64,000 nucleotides of DNA, taken from positions 1 to 64,000 of the forward strand of contig JAVSLW010000014.1 of the NCBI GenBank assembly GCA_039666455.1, in the 5' to 3' direction. The stretch comes from Methanobacterium sp. Lineage in GTDB: Archaea > Methanobacteriota > Methanobacteria > Methanobacteriales > Methanobacteriaceae. The notes under the pieces were generated by a model. That model searched no databases. It had not been told where the DNA came from and saw only the letters and a list, made by a program, of their open reading frames with translations. The position numbers and the translations under genes were made by a program. Positions within the stretch are counted from its first letter, which is position 1, and each line of letters opens with the position of its first letter. Shown here in pieces: positions 43,205-50,080 of the stretch.

Positions 43205-44569
43205 TTACCCCTCCTTGAATTTTTTATTAAACATTGTCATTAACTCTTTGATCTTGCAATTTTCTAAACCATCGATTATATCCTGGATATCTGCATTAAT
43301 TTCAGGATTTAGATTATAGAATTTATCCAGTAGTTCATATTTGCTAAACTGGTTTTCTGGTTCGCCTCCAGGTAAATCTACTCTATTACAATAAGATTGT
43401 ATGTCTGTTTGAATGGTAACTTCTGAAGGTCTTTTGTATGGATAGAGCTCATCCAGATTTTTACTGCATTCAATGACAATTTTACTTGAAATTTCTGCCA
43501 CATCTTCATTAATTTCAAGAACATCAGGGTTTAAATCTTTATTTTTAAGTGCAATGGCCAGACTTGTGGGTAAGCTCTGCTTTAGAGCCTCAATTGTCTC
43601 AGGGTTATAGTCATCGTGATTAGCAGCAAGCTTATATGTTTTAACCCTTACTTTTTGGATATCACTGGCTTTTAAATCATTATCATTTATAATATTCAGT
43701 GCTGCATCAATTGTAGAATGGAGGTGCCTGCATACAGGATATTTTTTAAAGTACACATTTAAAATATGGAAATTACCTAACTTGAAATGTTTTTTAACCA
43801 CACTATATTTTGCCATTGCAGACAAAAAACCTTCTTTACCTTCAATAATAGTTGAAGCACCTGTAAATCCTTCTTTTGCAAGAAGTGCCGATAAAACACC
43901 TGATTGAGCAGCCTTTCCTGCATGAAGGTGTTTTCCCATCGAACCTGCATGATCTGATTCTAAAAGTCCGCTTGCCTGGGTACCTGCAAGCCCAAGTGCA
44001 TTTATTGTCTGCTTTTTATTTAAATTCAGGGCTTTACAGGCTGCCGCTGCTGCTCCAAAAGTTCCGCATGTTCCAGTACTGTGAAATCCTCTGTTTCTAT
44101 GCTCTGGATTTACAAGCATTCCCAGTGAAATCGCTATTTCGTATCCTGCCACAATGGAGCTTATAAGTTCCTTTCCTTTTTTATCATATGCTTCACAGAT
44201 TGAAAGCGCTGCAGGGATAACACACACTCCTGGATGAAGATGGGCCATTCTACTTCCATCATCCATATCCAGTGAATGTGCAGCTACACCGTTTGCAAGT
44301 GCACAATCAAGAATTGTTGACTTTCCATGGCCAATAACAGTGGATTCCGTCGAATACTTTGTGTTCGAGCACCAAAAACACGGAGTGTTTTTGAATGCTT
44401 TATTTTTTTTAATTATCTTATTTACTGCAATGGCGCTTTTTGTTTTAGATCCCTTTAAAGTAACCCCTAAAAAGTCTAAAAAGCAGAGTTTGGCCTTTTT
44501 TATCACCTCTTCAGGAAGGTCGTTGTAGCTGACATCCACAATAAAGTCTGCAAATTTTTTTGTTATCAT
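43205..44569 (-). CDS. MmgE/PrpD family protein (2-methylcitrate dehydratase-like)
   Basis: 454 aa from the ATG at 44569; a TTG three codons earlier is possible. It matches MmgE/PrpD: TVIGHGKSTILDCALANGVA, HSLDMDDGSRMAHLHPG and GLAGTQASGLLESD. The family dehydrates 2-methylcitrate or related tricarboxylates. First gene of the operon. Odd feature: about 16-18 residues (AFKNTPCFWCSNTKYSTE, near residue 65) lie just before the conserved TVIGHG and are encoded by a palindromic repeat (44347-44394) inserted in frame. The insert falls at a surface loop, so the protein may still fold. Confidence 0.87.
   Translation of the reverse strand: MITKKFADFIVDVSYNDLPEEVIKKAKLCFLDFLGVTLKGSKTKSAIAVNKIIKKNKAFKNTPCFWCSNTKYSTESTVIGHGKSTILDCALANGVAAHSLDMDDGSRMAHLHPGVCVIPAALSICEAYDKKGKELISSIVAGYEIAISLGMLVNPEHRNRGFHSTGTCGTFGAAAAACKALNLNKKQTINALGLAGTQASGLLESDHAGSMGKHLHAGKAAQSGVLSALLAKEGFTGASTIIEGKEGFLSAMAKYSVVKKHFKLGNFHILNVYFKKYPVCRHLHSTIDAALNIINDNDLKASDIQKVRVKTYKLAANHDDYNPETIEALKQSLPTSLAIALKNKDLNPDVLEINEDVAEISSKIVIECSKNLDELYPYKRPSEVTIQTDIQSYCNRVDLPGGEPENQFSKYELLDKFYNLNPEINADIQDIIDGLENCKIKELMTMFNKKFKEG
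44347..44394. repeat. Dispersed double-hairpin repeat, copy 2, inside a coding gene
   Basis: 48 bp, starting CCGTCGAATACTTTGTGTTCG. It has the same two-hairpin layout as copy 1 (10380-10425): CGAATAC-TTT-GTGTTCG (one mismatch) and CAAAAACAC-GGA-GTGTTTTTG (perfect), joined by AGCAC. The first 24 bp differ from copy 1 at only 3 places, while the second stem differs in sequence but keeps its pairing. It lies in frame in the MmgE/PrpD gene. Confidence 0.8.
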
Positions 44570-44888
44570 TAATCTCAATTCTTCTTCATAGGATAAAGTT
44601 TTTGTTTAAATCCACATGATATGTTGATAATGAAGATAATTTCCCTATTTTTTTATTAATAATATATAGTAAAGTAATATAATGTATATCGCCTGCTAAT
44701 TTTAGTATCATGTCATTCACGTTTGTTTTATAGGGAATAGCTTTTTATAAGATTAAATACATATAATTAAAACAGATCAGGCTTTTTAAAAGCATTCTAC
44801 TCATTGAAATGCCATTTCAGGTTATTCAATGATCATGAATTTGATGTGTTCTCAAAGCCTGATCATAATAAATGGGGAATGTGGTGAC

Positions 44889-45344
44889 ATGGGTGTTGTT
44901 CAATTCATTAAGATTTTATTAGTTGAGGATAATAATGCAGATGCCCGTCTGTTTGAAGAAGCATTTAAAGAATCCTGCTTTAAAAACGAATTATATACAG
45001 TAAAAGACGGTTGTGAGGCTATTGAATTTTTAAACCAGGAAAATATTTATTCAGATGCACCCCGACCAGATTTAATTTTGCTTGATCTGGATTTACCTCA
45101 AATCAGCGGTCTTGATGTATTAAAAAAAGTTAAAAATGACGCTGCATTAAAATTAATCCCAGTTATGATACTTTCAGCCTCCCTAAGCGACAAAGATATG
45201 ATGTACGCCTATAAATACCATGCAAATGCATTTATCATAAAGCCCGGTGATTACCCTTCTTTAATCAGGTTTTCAGACTCTCTTGGAGAATTCTGGAGTA
45301 GGTGGGTCAGGCTGCCTGGTGAAGCTGAATATAATCAGATGTAA
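44889..45344 (+). CDS. Single-domain response regulator (receiver)
   Basis: 152 aa from the ATG at 44889; an in-frame ATG at 44829 is less likely. It is one receiver domain: FIKILLVEDNNADARLF, phosphoacceptor Asp in LILLDLDLPQISGLD, Ser switch in MILSASLSD and Lys in AFIIKPGDYP. There is no output domain, so it passes the phosphate or binds a partner (Rcp1-like). The nearest sensor kinase in the window is at 3990. No kinase is adjacent. Confidence 0.9.
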   Translation: MGVVQFIKILLVEDNNADARLFEEAFKESCFKNELYTVKDGCEAIEFLNQENIYSDAPRPDLILLDLDLPQISGLDVLKKVKNDAALKLIPVMILSASLSDKDMMYAYKYHANAFIIKPGDYPSLIRFSDSLGEFWSRWVRLPGEAEYNQM

Positions 45345-45364
45345 TACATAGAAAAATTTTAAAG

Positions 45365-46618
45365 CTACCTGTTCATCCTTATAATTGGTTTACTCAAATG
45401 TCTTCTTGCAGATGGTGGAACCTCATAAAAACCTGTCTTCAAATCTCTTTCTATTTCAACAGAGTCTTTAACACCTTCTCGAAGCTTTGTACCGCACTTA
45501 ACACATTTAAACCCTTTTTCGCTTCCTGCAGATTTCATACGCTTTCCACACCCACAAAGGGGATTTTCAGTCTTTTTGATTTTAGCAAGTTCTATGATAT
45601 TAATCTTCTCTATGTTAAGCGTGCCCCTCTCTCCAATGCCCCCATAAACTCTTAATTTGTCCCCTGGAGCTAATTTTCTAATTACATCTCTAAATTCCTT
45701 TGTAGGTTCATAGGCAGCACAGTGAATCTCTCCTGACCCATCACTTAATATAAATATAACATGGCCTCCCTCAAAAGTAATAGGATAGTTTTTTACAGTT
45801 CCATCAATAATATAGCACTTGTACTTCTCCATTTTAGAAATATCATCTGCTTTTACAAGATGCATGTCAGTGTGCTGGTTTGTCTGGAAAATTGCAATTT
45901 TTTCAACTGGTTCACCTACTTCAATCATTTCGTGAGCATTTAAAACAGCTTCTGGGCTTTCGCCACGTATTCCATAAAGTATGGGGCATGGTGTATGGGG
46001 TTCTATTGCAATATAACCATTATTTCCATCAACATTGTCAAAGGTATCAGGGTAGGTGGAATTATTCATTTTAAAAACAGAAATCTGATCAATAAGCCTT
46101 TTTTTACCGTAATTTTCAGGCATCCTGTAGGCCAGAAGTTCATATGTTTTATCAGTATCTGGACATCCGATAGCTGCAAGTGCACCAATTATGCCTCTTC
46201 CTTTTTTAAATTTAAAAAATTCAGCTCCAATATCTTTAGCAAAGTCTTCAGCCTCATCAATTGTTATTATGTTCCTTATAACGTTCAAAGAATAAGATTT
46301 AAGGCTATCTGTAATTTTGCCGCAGTAAAAAACCACCCCCGGATTGGTTCTCTCGTCATTTAACATGGAAAGCTCTTCTATCTTTTTTAAAACAATATCT
46401 TTGACTTTTTGAACCTCCGCATCACATTTAACATTTAATTTAAAGGAAATTGCCCCATTTCCACGAGTTTTAAACCTTGTAAATGGATTTAAGCGTATTA
46501 AACGAGGATGACCAGTTACATTAAAACCAAAATATTTAAGTTCATCAATTATAACACTACTTATATAAGTGGTGCACATTCCATTTACTGAATCAGTATC
46601 ATCTATACCAATGTACAT
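45365..46618 (-). CDS. tiaS: tRNA(Ile2) 2-agmatinylcytidine synthetase
   Basis: 417 aa from the ATG at 46618, giving the family start MYIGIDDTDSVNGMCTTYI; a TTG nine codons earlier is rejected. Domains: N-terminal substrate domain, TCKD kinase domain, OB fold (KNYPITFEGGHVIFILSDG) and a C-terminal zinc ribbon with Cys pairs in CGCGKRMKS and KCVKCGTKL. It attaches agmatine to C34 of the AUA-decoding tRNA-Ile, an essential archaeal modification. It is convergent with the response regulator and divergent from the HTH gene. Confidence 0.95.
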   Translation of the reverse strand: MYIGIDDTDSVNGMCTTYISSVIIDELKYFGFNVTGHPRLIRLNPFTRFKTRGNGAISFKLNVKCDAEVQKVKDIVLKKIEELSMLNDERTNPGVVFYCGKITDSLKSYSLNVIRNIITIDEAEDFAKDIGAEFFKFKKGRGIIGALAAIGCPDTDKTYELLAYRMPENYGKKRLIDQISVFKMNNSTYPDTFDNVDGNNGYIAIEPHTPCPILYGIRGESPEAVLNAHEMIEVGEPVEKIAIFQTNQHTDMHLVKADDISKMEKYKCYIIDGTVKNYPITFEGGHVIFILSDGSGEIHCAAYEPTKEFRDVIRKLAPGDKLRVYGGIGERGTLNIEKINIIELAKIKKTENPLCGCGKRMKSAGSEKGFKCVKCGTKLREGVKDSVEIERDLKTGFYEVPPSARRHLSKPIIRMNR

Positions 46619-46680
46619 CAAATCAATCCAAATTACATTATTCAATAAACATTATTCAATAAAAATCCAACGGGTGTCTT

Positions 46681-47628
46681 ATGCAAAGAGATCATATCTT
46701 AAGGGAAATTAATGAACTTTTATCAAACCATAATTTTGAAACTTCTCATATATATGATAGAAGTTGCTTTGATATGGTTGCCCGAAAAAAATTGTTGCTT
46801 CTATTACTTAAAGTTTTAATAAATATAGACGGCTTTACAGGAGAGCAGGCAGAGGAAATAAAAAAAGTAGCCAGCACCATCCTTGCATCTCCCGTAGTTG
46901 TAGGCATAAAATCCAAATATGAATACCTGGAAGAGGATGTTGTCTATGAAAGACATGGGATACCTGTAATAGCTCCTGAAACCCTGCATAACATGATTGT
47001 TGATGACATATACCCTGAATTGTTTGCAGATCGTGGAGGATACTTTGTAGAGGTGGATGGAAACGCCATAAAAGAAGCAAGAGAGAGAAAAAACCTATCT
47101 CTTAAAGATTTAGCGAATTATGCGCATGTTTCAAGGGAAACCATATATAAATATGAGCATGGTATGGTTAGGGCATGTCCTGAGACAGTAATAACGCTTG
47201 AAAGCATTTTAAACATGAAAATCACCCTTTCTGTGGACATTTTTAAAATTCCAGAATCTGAAAATGTTAAAATGATGGAAAATACTCCTAAAGAATTAGC
47301 ACAGCTCGGATTTGGAGTAATCAAGACCAAGAAAGCACCATTTGATGCTATTTCTAAACCAGACTCTGAATTAGAAGAGTTAAAAAAGAATATTGCTATG
47401 ATAACCAATATGGACAAAAATAGAAATCAAAAGGTTTTAAAAAAAATGGCATTAAATGTAAAGGATCTTTCTGGTGTAACTGGAACTGAAGCTGTTTTCC
47501 TATTTGAACATAAAAGAAATCTGAAATGCATCGAAGGAGTTCCTGTAGTTCATAACTGGGAAATAGAAGAGATGGACAGTTCAAGAGAATTTTTGAAGAT
47601 TATCAAGGAACGTAAAGAGTGTTCTTAG
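46681..47628 (+). CDS. Archaeal HTH-type transcriptional regulator (COG1395)
   Basis: 315 aa. An N-terminal domain of unknown type (about 1-120) is followed by a Cro/C1 helix-turn-helix, RERKNLSLKDLANYAHVSRE (about 127-175), and an alpha/beta C-terminal region. This is the family of conserved archaeal regulators annotated as putative HTH-type regulatory proteins (MTH_967-like, as I recall). Target genes are unknown. It is divergent from tiaS, with only about 60 bp between the starts. Confidence 0.9.
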   Translation: MQRDHILREINELLSNHNFETSHIYDRSCFDMVARKKLLLLLLKVLINIDGFTGEQAEEIKKVASTILASPVVVGIKSKYEYLEEDVVYERHGIPVIAPETLHNMIVDDIYPELFADRGGYFVEVDGNAIKEARERKNLSLKDLANYAHVSRETIYKYEHGMVRACPETVITLESILNMKITLSVDIFKIPESENVKMMENTPKELAQLGFGVIKTKKAPFDAISKPDSELEELKKNIAMITNMDKNRNQKVLKKMALNVKDLSGVTGTEAVFLFEHKRNLKCIEGVPVVHNWEIEEMDSSREFLKIIKERKECS

Positions 47629-47684
47629 AAAATACTCTTATAGAGCCTGAAAAAATGTATTTATCCAGAACTCAATTTTGAAAG

Positions 47685-47957
47685 TTAAGATTCGGATATT
47701 ATTATAAATTCACCCACTTTCTCCACTTTTCCAAATGGAACCAGCAGGTGATCTCCTTTTTTCTTTGCGCCTTTAACATGGATATTTCTACCTTTTTCGA
47801 CTTTTATAACAACATCAGTAATTTTCCCTGTTTTACCGTTTATTATAAGTTCATCCAGTTCACCTAATATCCTTGCATTGTTTGTTGCAACCTGATATCC
47901 TTTAATTTCACTCCAGACTTTTTCTTCCCCTTTAATAAGTTTTCTCTCTTCAGTCAT
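47685..47957 (-). CDS. PRC-barrel domain protein
   Basis: 90 aa. A single PRC-barrel: KVWSEIKGYQVATNNARILG is followed by LDELIINGKTGKITDVVIKV and a basic second half. These small barrels bind RNA, proteins or metals; in archaea they are often encoded near RNA-processing or cofactor genes. The ATG directly abuts the stop of cobY with GGTGATTAG upstream, so the two are cotranscribed. Confidence 0.88.
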   Translation of the reverse strand: MTEERKLIKGEEKVWSEIKGYQVATNNARILGELDELIINGKTGKITDVVIKVEKGRNIHVKGAKKKGDHLLVPFGKVEKVGEFIIISES

Positions 47958-48542
47958 CTAATCACCCACCAGCTTCTTAAAAAGTTTTATGTCTTCACAG
48001 GTATTAATGTTCAGGGCAAGTTCTATTTTAGAAACAATTAAAACTTCCTCATTTTGAATCTTGTTAATTCCCCTTAATATATTTAATCCCGAGGGCACCA
48101 GATTATCAAATACTGTGGTGGGTTTGATTGAGTATTTCTGGAAAATTTCAAGTGGAACCATGACACTCATGGCCGGCTCTGGAGATTTTTCATATTCATT
48201 CAGCACCTTATCAATAATATCCCCAGTTATAAGGGGTAAATCTGCAGCTACTGTAAGTAAAATATCATTTTCATCAAAATTAGAAAGAATTAATCCAAGA
48301 TCATGTATATAATCTTTACCTGGAGCCATAATTGTTTTAATCCCAATTTTATTTAAAAATTCATCAGTTTCAGGCGTGTTTTTGCTTGTAGCTGCAATTA
48401 TTTCATTCACTTTTTTAGAATCCTTAAGTGCATCAATTACATATTTAATGAGAGGATAATTATTTATTAATATAAGTGGTTTTTCACCATTAAAACTCAT
48501 CCTGGTGCCCTTTCCACCTGCCATTATCAAAGCTATTACCAT
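47958..48542 (-). CDS. cobY: Adenosylcobinamide-phosphate guanylyltransferase
   Basis: 194 aa from the ATG at 48542, chosen because it gives MVIALIMAGGKGTRM, the nucleotide-binding signature; AAGGAAGC lies upstream. An in-frame start at 48578 would add 12 residues not seen in the family. It is the archaeal replacement for CobU and transfers GMP from GTP to adenosylcobinamide phosphate late in cobamide synthesis. Further motifs: ILLTVAADLPLITGDI. It is divergent from htpX. Confidence 0.93.
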   Translation of the reverse strand: MVIALIMAGGKGTRMSFNGEKPLILINNYPLIKYVIDALKDSKKVNEIIAATSKNTPETDEFLNKIGIKTIMAPGKDYIHDLGLILSNFDENDILLTVAADLPLITGDIIDKVLNEYEKSPEPAMSVMVPLEIFQKYSIKPTTVFDNLVPSGLNILRGINKIQNEEVLIVSKIELALNINTCEDIKLFKKLVGD

Positions 48543-48681
48543 CTGCCCAGCTTCCTTAAAATTTAAAGATAGTATCACTTAGCACAAAGTTTATATACTC
48601 GATACTTATAATTATATTTGCAAGAAAATATTTGCAAAAAGTAATAAATATATTTTACATTAAAACTGTGGTGATAGGTAG

Positions 48682-49545
48682 ATGTTTTCAAAAATTAAAA
48701 CATTGCTTTTATTTAGCGTATTGACCTTTTTACTTATAGGCATAGGCTATTTAATAGGTTCATTCTTTAAAGTAGGACTTTTGGGCGCAGCTTTATTCTT
48801 TTTGATTGCTGTTGCTATGAACTTTGTTTCATATTTCTACTCAGATAAAATTGTGCTTAAAATGTATGGGGCAAGAGAAGTATCAGAAGATGAGGCCCCA
48901 CAACTGCACTCCATTGTGGATGAACTTACACTGAATGCAGGAATTCCAAAACCTAAAGTTGCGGTCATAGAAAGCAGCACCCCCAATGCATTTGCAACAG
49001 GTAGAAATCCTGAAAAAGCTGTTGTAGCTGTAACTACAGGCATACTTGGTTTGTTAAGCAGAGATGAGCTTGAAGGAGTCATAGCTCACGAACTGGGGCA
49101 TGTTAAAAATAGAGATATCCTGATAGGCGCAATAGCAGCCACAATAGCAGGAGCTATATTCATAGTCGCAGATTACGCACGGTTCTTTGCAATCTTTGGT
49201 GGTGGCGGAGACGATGATGGCGGCGGATTAATTGGAATACTTGCAATGTCCATAATTGCTCCAATAGCTGCTATGATGGTTCAGCTTGCAATAAGCAGGG
49301 CAAGAGAGTACAAAGCCGATGAAAGTGGTGCACAAATCTCTGGAAAACCATGGGCACTTGCAGATGCACTTCGAAAACTTCAAATGGGAGTTAATGCAAG
49401 ACCAATGGATACAAATCCAGCGACAGCCCATATGTTCATAGTTAACCCATTCGGTGAAAAAGGAAAAACATTATTAAATTTATTTTCAACTCATCCTCCA
49501 ATGGATGAGAGAATTAAAAGATTAGAAGAGTTAAGAAGCTTCTAA
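48682..49545 (+). CDS. htpX: Protease HtpX homologue
   Basis: 287 aa M48B membrane zinc protease. Two N-terminal helices (about 8-50), the metal site HELGH at 136-140 with the third ligand in SRAREYKADESGA, and two more helices (about 150-205) flanking a Gly/Asp-rich loop (GGGGDDDGGG). It degrades misfolded membrane proteins. GGTGATAGGTAG precedes the ATG. The window also has a longer M48 protein at 24394. Confidence 0.95.
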   Translation: MFSKIKTLLLFSVLTFLLIGIGYLIGSFFKVGLLGAALFFLIAVAMNFVSYFYSDKIVLKMYGAREVSEDEAPQLHSIVDELTLNAGIPKPKVAVIESSTPNAFATGRNPEKAVVAVTTGILGLLSRDELEGVIAHELGHVKNRDILIGAIAATIAGAIFIVADYARFFAIFGGGGDDDGGGLIGILAMSIIAPIAAMMVQLAISRAREYKADESGAQISGKPWALADALRKLQMGVNARPMDTNPATAHMFIVNPFGEKGKTLLNLFSTHPPMDERIKRLEELRSF

Positions 49546-49551
49546 TCATTT

Positions 49552-49926
49552 TCATTCTTTATCACATGTAATTGCCAGTACTTTATCTGGACAAACTTCA
49601 ATACATGCAGGGATCAGCTTTTTGTCTATACACAGGGTGCATTTGTGTGCTAACAGGTTTTCGACTTTCATAGCATTAACTGGACAAACCATTTCACACA
49701 TTTTACAGCCAACACATAGTTCACTGTCCACAATAGCAATATTATTCTTAGTATAAATTGCGTTAACCTTACAAACTTCTTTACAGTCGTTGCATTGTAT
49801 ACACATCACTGGAAGATCGTCAGATTTTACTATTCTGCTAATACCATGTATTTCTTCACACTTAACAGAGCACAGATTGCATTTAGAACATTTCAATGGA
49901 TCAGTAAGAGTAATATATGGATTCAT
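49552..49926 (-). CDS. Polyferredoxin with four [4Fe-4S] motifs, CODH-linked
   Basis: 124 aa from the ATG at 49926, with TTGGTGA as ribosome-binding site. Four Cys clusters are visible in order: CSKCNLCSVKC, CIQCNDCKEVC, CVGCKMCEMVCP and CTLCIDKKLIPACIEVCP. The layout is like CooF/HycB electron-transfer subunits. It lies 115 bp after cdhA on the same strand, so it is probably the electron acceptor or donor for CO dehydrogenase, linking it to a hydrogenase or another ferredoxin-dependent enzyme. Confidence 0.88.
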   Translation of the reverse strand: MNPYITLTDPLKCSKCNLCSVKCEEIHGISRIVKSDDLPVMCIQCNDCKEVCKVNAIYTKNNIAIVDSELCVGCKMCEMVCPVNAMKVENLLAHKCTLCIDKKLIPACIEVCPDKVLAITCDKE

Positions 49927-49981
49927 TATTATCACCAATTTGCTTAAAATTTATTTTAAAACTTGTTCATGAATGGGGTGA

Positions 49982-50003
49982 GAGGTGATCCAGGGATCAC
50001 CTC
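49982..50003. promoter_or_regulatory. Perfect 10-bp inverted repeat containing the anti-Shine-Dalgarno sequence
   Basis: GAGGTGATCC, a 2-nt AG loop, then GGATCACCTC. The second arm equals the 3' tail of archaeal 16S rRNA and the first arm is its Shine-Dalgarno complement. It lies in the spacer between cdhA and the ferredoxin gene, upstream of the ferredoxin ribosome-binding site. It may be a terminator-like or translational control hairpin. The role is inferred. Confidence 0.6.
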
Positions 50004-50004
50004 A

Positions 50005-50080
50005 ACCCATACATACTGGTTTGGAGGCTTTTTCTATAATGTTACCCCATACATATTGAAGGTTCCTGGGGGCTTTTTCT
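50005..50080. repeat. Imperfect duplication of the cdhA 3' end
   Basis: The end of cdhA (50044-50080) and the spacer beyond it (50005-50034) share an imperfect repeat: ACCCATACATA at one end and GGCTTTTTCT at the other. On the minus strand the spacer copy would encode a tail ending VCMG-stop, like the true C-terminus ICMG-stop. It appears to be a partial tandem duplication of the last codons. Confidence 0.55.
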
